Assembly: GCA_910580015.1 (NCBI GenBank)
Contig: CAJTVT010000068.1
Span: 1 to 6,978, forward strand
Direction: 5' to 3'
Origin: an uncultured Lachnospiraceae bacterium
Lineage (GTDB): Bacteria > Bacillota > Clostridia > Lachnospirales > Lachnospiraceae
Length of the DNA stretch: 6,978 nucleotides
The notes under the pieces were generated by a model. It searched no databases, was not told the origin of the DNA, and saw only the letters and a program-made list of their open reading frames with translations. Position numbers and translations under genes: made by a program. Positions 1 through 5,971 of the stretch are shown here, piece after piece (position 1 is the first letter of the stretch; the number at the start of each line of letters is the position of its first letter).

Positions 1-62
1 TGCAGAAGAATGAAAATTCTGCGTAGTTTCACCAAATATAAACGTGTCAGTACACCAGAGGG
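1..62. repeat. Partial family A palindromic repeat, cut by window start
   Basis: The first bases (GCAGAAGAATGAAAATTCTG, then CGTAG) match the right-hand core of the complete family A copy at 6121-6286, which reads GCAGAATGAAAATTCATTCT followed by GCGTAA. The bases after it (AAAT, CG, TCA-TACA, AG) line up with the right terminal arm of that copy at about 6262-6286. GCAGAA and TTCTGC can still pair here. Only the right third of the element lies in the window. The core match is clear by eye; the outer boundary near 60 is approximate. Confidence 0.5.
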
Positions 63-164
63 ATTCTAAAAGAGAGAATCAGACATTATGGATTTGCTTT
101 TGCGGGTAAGAAAATCCTCACTGATGGAGCATAGCAAGATAATGTACCAATGACACAGAACGAT

Positions 165-205
165 AAATCCCCCTGCTCAGTCAAAACATCCAAGCAGGGG
201 GATTT
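165..205 (-). terminator. Rho-independent terminator of the SASP gene
   Basis: AAATCCCCCTGCT (165-177) and AGCAGGGGGATTT (193-205) form a perfect 13-bp stem with a 15-nt loop. It begins 32 bases past the stop codon of the minus-strand spore protein gene. The minus strand then reads ATTTATCGTT, a modest U-rich tail. On the plus strand the stem is followed by ATTTCTATATT, so it may stop transcription from both sides. Confidence 0.8.
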
Positions 206-237
206 CTATATTGCAGATTTAAGATCTGGACGTTACA

Positions 238-459
238 TTACTGCTGTCCGCCAGACATCTGCTGTTCCTGTTTCATGATCATCTTCTTAACCATCTCTCC
301 ACCGATGGAACCAGCCTGAGCAGATGTTAAGTCACCGTTGTATCCTTCCTTTAAAGGTACTCCGATTTCAGATGCAACTTCCTGTTTAAAACGGTTCATA
401 GCCTCTTTTGCCTGAGGTACTGCCATTTTACTTGTGTTAGAACCAGAATTGTTCGTCAT
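238..459 (-). CDS. Alpha/beta-type small acid-soluble spore protein
   Basis: A 73-residue alpha/beta-type SASP. Proteins of this family coat and stiffen DNA in the dormant spore core, protect it from UV and hydrolysis, and are degraded by the GPR protease at germination. Both family signatures are visible: KQEVASEIGV (residues about 26-35), which holds the GPR cleavage site, and LTSAQAGSIGGEMVKKMI (about 45-62), the conserved DNA-binding segment. The tail is Gln- and Gly-rich, as is usual. The reading frame stays open upstream to 543, but the start at 459 is preferred: TGGAGGTGA lies just ahead of it and the protein then has normal family length. The gene stands alone, with a terminator directly downstream. 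Family members are normally made under sigma-G in the forespore, but I could not find a convincing paired sigma-G promoter. The family is certain; the exact paralog is not. Confidence 0.95.
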   Translation of the reverse strand: MTNNSGSNTSKMAVPQAKEAMNRFKQEVASEIGVPLKEGYNGDLTSAQAGSIGGEMVKKMIMKQEQQMSGGQQ

Positions 460-513
460 TTGATTCACCTCCAAATGTTTCTTAATATTTATCCGCCGTA
501 GCGTTCGATTTAT

Positions 514-584
514 TGATAAGGGCATCATCCCGGATTGGTTCATTCCTGGGAATGATGTCCGCTCCGAAACTCAGTCGCTTATCA
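514..584. other. Bulged hairpin upstream of the SASP gene
   Basis: GGCATCATCCCGG (521-533) pairs with CCTGGGAATGATGTCC (545-560) around an 11-nt loop, with single-base bulges at 547 and 551 and a G-U pair at 522/558 if read as plus-strand RNA. TGATAAG (514-520) and CTTATCA (578-584) could close it further, leaving 17 unpaired bases on the right side. It lies 55-125 bases upstream of the SASP start, so it would be in that gene's leader if the promoter is farther out. The wobble pair favours a plus-strand RNA, yet no plus-strand gene starts here. Its function is unknown. Confidence 0.4.
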
Positions 585-700
585 TGGTGTTATTATCTGT
601 CAAGAAAAAAATAATATGAATGGAAATTTTTATGAATTTTGGGAAATATTGGGAATTGTCTTGTTTGGATATTTTGAGGAAGAGCAACAGGAGGCCAGGG

Positions 701-729
701 TTTACACTGGAATAGGGATTTGATATAAT
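701..729 (+). promoter_or_regulatory. Sigma-A type promoter for the DJ-1 family gene
   Basis: TTTACA (701-706; 5 of 6 to consensus) and TATAAT (724-729; perfect) are separated by 17 bases. Transcription would begin near 736, giving a leader of about 194 nt before the ATG at 930. The last base of the -10 box is the first base of the left arm of the family A palindrome, so the whole repeat would be transcribed as leader RNA. Confidence 0.65.
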
Positions 730-889
730 ATTACTCCGGCGGTTAAATATTACAGTTTTTACTTGTCTAAATTTCCATCTGCTACGTTGTTATCAATCGT
801 TGTAATTTTCGTTACAACTTATTTTTCCGCCTTGCAGATGAAAATTTATCCTGCGTAAAATTCTGCAATATTTAACCGCCAGAGTAATA
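729..889. repeat. Family A palindromic repeat, copy 1
   Basis: The ends, TATTACTCCGGCGGTTAAAT (starting at 729, arm to 751) and its complement at 867-889, match at 22 of 23 positions. Inside, AAATTTCCATCTG (769-781) pairs with CAGATGAAAATTT (835-847) with one mismatch, and GTTGTAA (799-805) pairs perfectly with TTACAAC (812-818). The core shares long blocks with the copy at 6121-6286: TTACTTG, AATTTCCATCT, CCTTGCAGA, GAAAATT and CTGCGTAA. No coding potential is seen. It looks like a non-autonomous MITE-like or REP-like element. Flanking similarity suggests it may extend to about 725-895. No clear target duplication is visible. Confidence 0.75.
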
Positions 890-929
890 CATATTAAATT
901 TTACGAATTATTGTGGAGGGTAAAGAGAC

Positions 930-1481
930 ATGAAAAAAATTGGTGTATTTTTAGCGGAAGGATTTGAGGAAATTGAGGGATTGACAGTGGTGGATATTTT
1001 GCGTCGGGCAGGTATTGATGTGGAGACCATTTCCATTATGGGGACCAAGGAAGTGTGTGGTTCTCATAAAATTCAAGTGATCGCAGATGTATTGTATGAG
1101 GATGTGAATTTTGAAGAGTTCGATGGTGTGGTGCTGCCAGGAGGATTGCCTGGAACCAACAATTTAGGTGCTCATGCAGGGGTAAATGAGACGATCCGTT
1201 CCTTTCATGCAGAAGGAAAGCTTGTGGCAGCTATCTGCGCCGCACCGAGTGTTCTGGGACAGGCAGGACTTTTGGAGGGAAAGAAAGCAACATGTTATCC
1301 GGGATTTGAGGACAAGCTCACTGGGGCAGAAGTGATTTATGATGAGGTGGCAGAGGCAGGAAATATTATCACCAGTCGCGGCATGGGAACTACGATCCAT
1401 TTTGCTCTGCGGATTACCGCTTATCTGACAAATGAGGACAAAGCACAAGAGCTTGCAAAGAAAATCATATATTGCCAATAA
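930..1481 (+). CDS. DJ-1/PfpI family protein (YajL/DJ-1-like)
   Basis: A 183-residue single-domain protein of the DJ-1 subfamily, close to the usual 180-190 residues. The family includes cytosolic stress-response proteins reported to act as glyoxalase- or deglycase-like enzymes, chaperones or redox sensors; the physiological substrate is debated. The N-terminus MKKIGVFLAEGFEEIEGL carries the conserved acidic residue at about E16. The nucleophile elbow AAICAAPSVL places the catalytic Cys at C103. VVLPGG (67-72) and TSRGMGT (148-154) are further family blocks. Where human DJ-1 has His126, this protein appears to have Tyr (CYPGF, residue 123). GGAGGG at 915-920 sits 9 bases before the ATG. It follows a strong promoter and a long repeat-derived leader. 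No terminator is evident before the next gene, so read-through into pdaA is possible. The family is firm, the exact activity is not. Confidence 0.92.
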   Translation: MKKIGVFLAEGFEEIEGLTVVDILRRAGIDVETISIMGTKEVCGSHKIQVIADVLYEDVNFEEFDGVVLPGGLPGTNNLGAHAGVNETIRSFHAEGKLVAAICAAPSVLGQAGLLEGKKATCYPGFEDKLTGAEVIYDEVAEAGNIITSRGMGTTIHFALRITAYLTNEDKAQELAKKIIYCQ

Positions 1482-1540
1482 ATACATTTTTCTGGTCTGA
1501 AAAGGCTTCTTTATAAATATACATGTAACAAAATGAAATG

Positions 1541-1562
1541 CCTCTCTCCGTTCGGGGAGGGG
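1541..1562 (+). promoter_or_regulatory. Hairpin enclosing the pdaA ribosome binding site
   Basis: CCTCTCTCC (1541-1549) pairs with GGGGAGGGG (1554-1562) through 9 pairs, two of them G-U, around a GTTC loop. The right strand contains the only well-spaced Shine-Dalgarno sequence for the ATG at 1571. As RNA the hairpin would bury that site. Whether it acts as a translational switch is inference. Confidence 0.5.
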
Positions 1563-1570
1563 ATGGAGTG

Positions 1571-2401
1571 ATGATTGTGCAGGAAAAATTAAAAGCAAAA
1601 TCTGTCGTTTTGGTGCTTGTACTATTTGTGGGAGCCTTTTTTATGGGGCGTTTTGCAGCTCAGGTGCTTCCGGCATCATCGACAGCGATTCAGTCTGGGG
1701 CAGAGGGCAATTGGGGGTTAAGCTTTCAGGAGGAAGGCCAGCCGCCAGTGGCAAACGCAACCTTTGAAGAGTTGGCAAAATACGATGCATTTTATGCTGA
1801 GGACACCAAGGAAAAAGTGTTGTATCTTACCTTTGACTGTGGATTTGAGAATGGCAATACGCCGCCGATTTTGGATGCGTTAAAAAAGCATAACGCGAAA
1901 GCTACTTTTTTTGTTGTGGGAAATTATGTATCAACCAGCCCAGATTTGGTAAAGCGGATGGTACAGGAAGGTCATATTGTGGGAAATCACAGCTATCACC
2001 ATCCAGATATGTCTCAAATGAACAAAGAGGAGTTTTTGAAGGAGCTTGACGAGCTGGAGACTTTGTATGAGCAGACGATCGGTTCGCCTATGACAAAATA
2101 TTACCGGCCGCCTCAGGGCAAATACAGCGAGAATAATCTTCAGATTGCAAAGGAGCTTGGATATAAGACATTTTTCTGGAGCCTTGCCTATGTGGATTGG
2201 AATCAAGACAGTCAGCCATCTCATGAGGAGGCATTTGACAAGCTGTTGAAACGGGTACATCCAGGAGCCATTGTATTGTTACATAATACATCTAAGACGA
2301 ATGGGGAGATTATTGACGAACTTTTGACGAAATGGGAAGAAATGGGTTATACATTTAAAGCCTTGAATGAATTACCAGGTGTGGAAAAAACGGCAAAATA
2401 A
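1571..2401 (+). CDS. pdaA: PdaA-type polysaccharide deacetylase (delta-lactam biosynthesis)
   Basis: A 276-residue NodB-fold deacetylase resembling Bacillus subtilis PdaA, which de-N-acetylates muramic acid during spore cortex synthesis so that the muramic delta-lactam can form. The lactam is needed for cortex hydrolysis at germination. A membrane segment or uncleaved signal (about 12-29) points to action outside the membrane. NodB motifs are in order: TFDCGFENG (about 87-95), HSYHHPD with metal ligands near H140 and H144, RPPQG (179-183), the VDW block (208-210) and LLHN with H238. The second Asp of the canonical TFDD motif is Cys here; B. subtilis PdaA, as I recall it, has Asn at this position. 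YDAFYAEDTKEKVLYLTFD and HPGAIVLLH are also PdaA-like. The frame is open back to an ATG at 1538, but that one lacks a Shine-Dalgarno and codes through the hairpin; 1571 has GGGGAGGGG 8 bases upstream. A terminator follows at once. Confidence 0.9.
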   Translation: MIVQEKLKAKSVVLVLVLFVGAFFMGRFAAQVLPASSTAIQSGAEGNWGLSFQEEGQPPVANATFEELAKYDAFYAEDTKEKVLYLTFDCGFENGNTPPILDALKKHNAKATFFVVGNYVSTSPDLVKRMVQEGHIVGNHSYHHPDMSQMNKEEFLKELDELETLYEQTIGSPMTKYYRPPQGKYSENNLQIAKELGYKTFFWSLAYVDWNQDSQPSHEEAFDKLLKRVHPGAIVLLHNTSKTNGEIIDELLTKWEEMGYTFKALNELPGVEKTAK

Positions 2402-2402
2402 G

Positions 2403-2444
2403 AAAACGCCTTGTGGAGTGGTGAAAGATTCCATAAGGCGTTTT
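2403..2444. terminator. Terminator shared by convergent genes
   Basis: AAAACGCCTTGTGGA (2403-2417) pairs with TCCATAAGGCGTTTT (2430-2444), a 15-bp stem with one G-U pair and a 12-nt loop. It is followed by TTTATTATAAT on the plus strand. It starts one base after the pdaA stop. On the minus strand it lies 21 bases past the DUF2812 stop and is followed by CTTATTTT, so it probably works in both directions. Confidence 0.85.
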
Positions 2445-2465
2445 TATTATAATAGTGTGCGAACC

Positions 2466-3137
2466 TCAAATTCTCTTTTCTTTCCAGGACCAGTAAAGTG
2501 ATGAGAGCACTGGAAATCCAAAGTAAAAGATGAATATAGTTATAATTAAGATTGGAAATCCACCTCGTATTAGTGCAAGGGGAGTCTCTCTAAGAAATGC
2601 GCCCCAAAACTGTAATCCGGTCAGTTTCCATAATTCAGGTGTGTGATACAGCTCTTTCCAACTGGAAATGGATAGAATGGCAAATTGTAAATTGGTGAAA
2701 ATGACAATCAGCAGAGCCAGATGCACCGAAAAAAGTCCAAAATTTAAATAAGTAATCCGACGGTATCGGTTTGCGCTGGAATTGGAATCAGAAAAAATTT
2801 CCTGAGAACAGTCTGGACGTTTTTTTTCAAAATATTGAGGCCCTTCTGAACGATTTCCGGCGATATGATGCCAACCAGCATTCTCAAATGATGCCAAGTA
2901 ATCCTTAAAATCTGCAAGGTTCGAGAAAGTGCGAAAATCGATCTTTACCAGAGGCAGGCAGCTTTGTTGGGAACCGTTTTCTGAGCTGAGATTTTCCATA
3001 GGTTTTGAGGAAGCTTGTTTTTCAAATTGATACCGTCCTGGGGTTAAGTTTTTCAGTCGGTAACCTTGGGCGACGAATCGATTAATCCAGTCTTCTTCTT
3101 TTTGTATGTTTTTGAAAAAAAATCTGTGTCTTATCAT
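2466..3137 (-). CDS. DUF2812 domain membrane protein
   Basis: A 223-residue protein with the DUF2812 pattern. RFFFKNIQKEEDWINRFVAQ (5-24) corresponds to the family's aromatic opening, EExW block and following helix. Next come VKIDFRTF (64-71), DYLASFENAGWHHI (79-92), PQYFEKK (100-106) and IFSDSNSSANRYRR (114-127). Two hydrophobic stretches follow, at about 130-157 and 193-216, then a basic tail. This gives a cytosolic N-terminal half and a two-helix membrane anchor. The family's molecular role is not established to my knowledge; its genes commonly sit next to a PadR-type repressor and behave like anti-regulators or membrane sensors, but no PadR gene lies beside this one. AGGAGA at 3144-3149 precedes the ATG, and a promoter lies about 110 bases upstream. 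It is convergent with pdaA and shares its terminator. The domain call is confident by pattern; the function is unknown. Confidence 0.8.
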   Translation of the reverse strand: MIRHRFFFKNIQKEEDWINRFVAQGYRLKNLTPGRYQFEKQASSKPMENLSSENGSQQSCLPLVKIDFRTFSNLADFKDYLASFENAGWHHIAGNRSEGPQYFEKKRPDCSQEIFSDSNSSANRYRRITYLNFGLFSVHLALLIVIFTNLQFAILSISSWKELYHTPELWKLTGLQFWGAFLRETPLALIRGGFPILIITIFIFYFGFPVLSSLYWSWKEKRI

Positions 3138-3249
3138 AGGATCTCTCCTTTCTATTTTCTATCGTCCGTTTCTACCATCCATGCTTTGCCATCTGCATTA
3201 AATGTAGCCTCACGCAATACGGAGATGGGATAAAGTTAATGATATAATT

Positions 3250-3278
3250 ATTATATACAGTGAAAAGAGATAGATCAA
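3250..3278 (-). promoter_or_regulatory. Promoter of the DUF2812 gene
   Basis: On the minus strand, TTGATC (3278-3273) and a perfect TATAAT (3255-3250) are separated by 17 bases. The start of transcription would be near 3243, leaving a leader of about 105 nt. The placement between proC and the DUF2812 gene suggests the two are transcribed separately. Confidence 0.6.
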
Positions 3279-3320
3279 CAAAATTGAAAGTGTTTCTCTG
3301 GATATTTCAAAAAGCAAAGA

Positions 3321-4139
3321 TCAGGAAGTGGGTTGTCTGCTCATGTCTTTGGATTTCTTTACACAGGCGCGTTGGGCGGTGATGACAGCGTTTCGTAGAC
3401 CCAGTTGTTCCAGCATGGCCACTGCCTCTATGGTGGTGCCACCAGGAGAGCATACAGCATCCTTGAGGACGCCAGGGTGCAAATCTGTATCTAGCACCAT
3501 TTTGGCTGCACCAAGGACTGATTGAGCGGCAAATTGGTAGGCTTGTGTCCGAGGCATCCCATCTGCGACAGCGGCGTCTGCCATGGCCTCGATAAAGAGA
3601 TAAACATAGGCAGGTGAGGAACCAGATACCCCGATGACAGTATCTATCATAGATTCTGAAACAACCTGACATTTGCCAAAGCTTTGAAAGAGTAAAAAAG
3701 TTTCCTCAAGTTCTGACTCAGTGACATTTTGGTTGGCACAGAGGGCGCTCATAGCTTCTCCCACCAGGGCAGGAGTGTTAGGCATAGCACGGATCAGGTG
3801 AATCTCCTTTTCAAAAGCAGATTCAATGTGATGCAATGTCTGTCCCGCAGCGATGGAGATAATCAGTGTTTCCGGGCGGATGGAGTCTTTGATTTCTGGA
3901 ATGATTTCAGAAAAAAGATAGGGTTTTACAGCGAGAAATAAGATATCTGACTGGCTGGCAGCCACAGAATTATCAAATGTGGCACAGATATCAAAACGTT
4001 CTCTTAGAGAATGGAGTGTCTCTTCCGTTTTTGCAGTGGCAATGATCTGTTCTGGTGATGCCAGGCCGGAGCGCAGGATGCCTCCGATGATAGCGCTGGC
4101 CATATTGCCGCCGCCGATAAATCCAATTTTTTTGTTCAT
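3321..4139 (-). CDS. proC: Pyrroline-5-carboxylate reductase
   Basis: A 272-residue P5C reductase, normal family length. It reduces 1-pyrroline-5-carboxylate to L-proline with NAD(P)H, the last step of proline synthesis, in the cytosol as an oligomer. The N-terminus MNKKIGFIGGGNMASAIIGG is the Rossmann nucleotide-binding loop. AVKPYL (70-75), AMPNTPALVGEAM (118-130) and GVSGSSPAYVY (170-180) are family blocks. LKDAVCSPGGTTIEAV (225-240) is the P5CR signature. The frame runs open to 4328, but the start at 4139 is right: the Rossmann motif starts there and AGGAGGT (4155-4149) precedes it. The extra upstream codons come from an inverted repeat. No terminator is obvious between its stop and the DUF2812 promoter. 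Upstream lies a structured leader; no T-box consensus is visible in it. Confidence 0.96.
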   Translation of the reverse strand: MNKKIGFIGGGNMASAIIGGILRSGLASPEQIIATAKTEETLHSLRERFDICATFDNSVAASQSDILFLAVKPYLFSEIIPEIKDSIRPETLIISIAAGQTLHHIESAFEKEIHLIRAMPNTPALVGEAMSALCANQNVTESELEETFLLFQSFGKCQVVSESMIDTVIGVSGSSPAYVYLFIEAMADAAVADGMPRTQAYQFAAQSVLGAAKMVLDTDLHPGVLKDAVCSPGGTTIEAVAMLEQLGLRNAVITAQRACVKKSKDMSRQPTS

Positions 4140-4152
4140 GAAAAATATACCT

Positions 4153-4340
4153 CCTAGTCTAATAAATGTACCCTTGGAATCTCTCTTATAACTGCTTTTA
4201 CGGCTGATTTTGGGCCAAATGCACACAAATTTATGGGGCGTACCATCCAGGTACGCCTCTTGAATTTGTGCACATCTGACAAAAAATCTTCTCGCAAAAT
4301 CAGGTACAAAGAGAATCCGAGCGTACATATAATGGTGTAG
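4153..4340. repeat. Long imperfect inverted repeat in the proC leader (family B)
   Basis: The centre is strong: TGCACACAAATTTATGGGGC (from 4220, arm to 4244) matches the complement of 4250-4274 at 20 of 25 positions, with a 5-base loop, ATCCA. Symmetry continues outwards with gaps: GATTTT (4205-4210) against AAAATC (4283-4288), GGAATCTCT (4176-4184) against AGAGAATCC (4310-4318), and ATGTACC near 4166-4172 against GTACAT near 4323-4328. It ends near CTAG at 4153 and GTAG at 4337-4340. It fills most of the gap between proC and the TPR gene. No transposase is present. It differs in sequence from family A. The core is certain; the outer limits are approximate. Confidence 0.65.
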
Positions 4341-4357
4341 TCAAGAACGACTATCAA
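4329..4357 (-). promoter_or_regulatory. Candidate proC promoter
   Basis: On the minus strand, TTGATA (4357-4352; 5 of 6) and CATTAT (4334-4329; 4 of 6) are 17 bases apart. If used, nearly the whole family B inverted repeat would be in the proC leader RNA, about 185 nt long. The -10 box is weak and overlaps the repeat end, so this is tentative. Confidence 0.3.
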
Positions 4358-4400
4358 TGAAAAGTTACAAAGTCCAATCTAAGAAATTTATAAGGTAGTT

Positions 4401-5885
4401 TTAATCTATCTGGATTTTTTCCATACTCCATTCACCAGGATTATCCCGACATACCTCTACCCATTCCAAAAATTCATTCACTTTCGTTACATCTTCGGTG
4501 AGGCCAAGCTCCTCGAAGATCCGCCGAGCCTCTTGAAAATTCTTCTCAGCCGAATCATAATCTCCAGCTATCAGATAGCCATAGCCCATGTTTTCACAAG
4601 CAACCGCCGTGCTTTTGGATTTGCCACACCATCTTTGTGTGTAATCCCATGCTTGTTCCAATAGCTCGCAATAGTCTTTTTTCACGGTTGGGCTAATGGT
4701 ACCATTCTCGTTTTCTGTAGTTCCTCTAATTAATGTGATTAATGCTAGATCGTAGTAGATATCCTGAATTCCCTCCCGCTGATCCGCTGGCAAGTCATTG
4801 TAAATCTGTAGAGCGATATTGCTGTTAAGTTCGGCCTCATCCAAATAAACTGCGTAACGTTCCCCCATCATCAGTAATAGTGTGGACCGATAGTTCAAAA
4901 TCGTCGCAGTTTCAACATCTGGGTTTTCTATGATCCAATAACTATTCCCCAAAGGAATTTTTATGTCTCCCAATTTGGAAACCAGAACTATCCCATACAA
5001 CTCAATATCCTGAAACGATTTGACGGCAACCGTGTCGCTGGGAAAGCCGTCTCCCATATCAGTTCTCAAACGCATCCCATTCCAGCCAAGCGCCTCATCA
5101 AAGCAGTCCATCGCGTCAAGCCAGCTGACATCTAAATCTACTCCACCATGGACTGAATATGGGGAGTGGGTGCCATAATAAGAAGCCATGTAGATACGGC
5201 CTTTCAAACACAGCACAGAAGCATAAGTACACTTTCCTCTATGTTCCATCTTGTTTAAATATTTAAGGCAATCTTCACAATCCAGCAATGCTCGTTCCAA
5301 ATCACGATTTTCCAAATAGGCATTGCCACGCAGATAGTGAACATATCCCAGCTCATCGTCAATCTCATCCGACTTTGGAGGACTAGGACTGTTCAGCGTT
5401 CCAATTGCATCAGTATACCACTCAATGGCCTCATCCAAATTGCCATAGCATTTGTAAGTTAGGCCAATCGCATACTGAATCCGCGCCTTGTCCACCTTGG
5501 CATGGGCATTGCTTTTATATTCCTCCCATGCATCCTCATATCGTGAAAGCGCATTCTCATAGTTACCCATGCGAAAAAACTCCTGCCCCTGATTGTAATA
5601 CTCGTTCGCCTGCGACAAGTCCGAAACATCCTCGCCATATACGTAATTGTTGCCATTAATGACCGTTCCATAGTTGGTTCCAATAGCTATGTTGTCACCG
5701 GAGTTTTTTGGTGTTTTCTCAGGTAAGAAGACACTTATTATAGTAAATATTACACCAAGTATTGTACAAAGAGAGGCGATGATTGCTAAAAACTTTTTTG
5801 CAAAATGCTTGCGTGCTTTTTTCTTTTTTGCGTTAGCCGATGGATAACCTTTTTTTGCCTTTTCTTTTTTAGAATTCTTTGCCAT
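4401..5885 (-). CDS. Membrane-anchored tetratricopeptide repeat protein, function unknown
   Basis: A 494-residue protein I cannot assign to a named family. Residues 1-31 are very rich in Lys. One hydrophobic segment (about 32-54) follows, so the rest is probably outside the membrane by the positive-inside rule. Residues 63-84 form a Gly/Asn-rich segment, DNIAIGTNYGTVINGNNYVYG. TPR-like helical pairs follow at about 91-124 (MGNYENALSRYEDAW), 134-165 (YGNLDEAIEWYTDAI) and 179-211 (NRDLERALLDCEDCL), and near the C-terminus at 427-459 (AGDYDSAEKNFQEARRIF). Between 220 and 425 the repeats are degenerate and hold about eight scattered segments without a clear motif. An ATG at 5894 is in frame, but 5885 is preferred because GGGGAG lies 10 bases before it and only one base before the other. 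A scaffold or sensory role is likely, an enzyme unlikely. Repeats flank it on both sides, which suggests an accessory gene. No terminator is evident downstream. Confidence 0.8.
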   Translation of the reverse strand: MAKNSKKEKAKKGYPSANAKKKKARKHFAKKFLAIIASLCTILGVIFTIISVFLPEKTPKNSGDNIAIGTNYGTVINGNNYVYGEDVSDLSQANEYYNQGQEFFRMGNYENALSRYEDAWEEYKSNAHAKVDKARIQYAIGLTYKCYGNLDEAIEWYTDAIGTLNSPSPPKSDEIDDELGYVHYLRGNAYLENRDLERALLDCEDCLKYLNKMEHRGKCTYASVLCLKGRIYMASYYGTHSPYSVHGGVDLDVSWLDAMDCFDEALGWNGMRLRTDMGDGFPSDTVAVKSFQDIELYGIVLVSKLGDIKIPLGNSYWIIENPDVETATILNYRSTLLLMMGERYAVYLDEAELNSNIALQIYNDLPADQREGIQDIYYDLALITLIRGTTENENGTISPTVKKDYCELLEQAWDYTQRWCGKSKSTAVACENMGYGYLIAGDYDSAEKNFQEARRIFEELGLTEDVTKVNEFLEWVEVCRDNPGEWSMEKIQID

Positions 5886-5906
5886 ATCCCTCATTCTCCC
5901 CTGAAT

Positions 5907-5923
5907 AAGTCATCTGATGACTT
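5907..5923. promoter_or_regulatory. 17-bp palindrome ahead of the TPR gene
   Basis: AAGTCATC and GATGACTT form a perfect inverted repeat around one central base, 22 bases upstream of the TPR start and just ahead of its Shine-Dalgarno. The length and symmetry suit a dimeric repressor operator, but no regulator gene is nearby, and a one-base loop makes it unlikely to act as an RNA hairpin without opening some pairs. Confidence 0.35.
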
Positions 5924-5971
5924 TCTATATGGTTCCCCACACCTGTCTCATAGAAATAATTTTGCAATTTA

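Noticed and set aside
460..543. 28-residue extension of the spore protein
   Set aside because: A strong TGGAGGTGA lies inside it ahead of the start at 459, and the extension is not family-like.
575..620. Sigma-G promoter for the SASP gene
   Set aside because: CATGATA (minus strand, near 580-586) and CATATTA (612-618) match the -10 consensus, but neither has a good -35 at 17-18 bases.
632..715. 27-codon plus-strand ORF
   Set aside because: No Shine-Dalgarno, and it overlaps the promoter of the DJ-1 gene.
3328..3525. Plus-strand ORF opposite proC, with similar ORFs opposite the DJ-1, pdaA and TPR genes
   Set aside because: They are antisense shadows of well-supported genes, without ribosome sites or recognisable motifs.
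4140..4328. 63-residue N-terminal extension of ProC
   Set aside because: The Rossmann loop that begins ProC and an AGGAGGT site both place the start at 4139. The upstream codons lie in an inverted repeat.
4140..4400. T-box or other riboswitch upstream of proC
   Set aside because: No T-box GGTGG-ACCGCG consensus is seen, and the structure is explained by a long inverted repeat.
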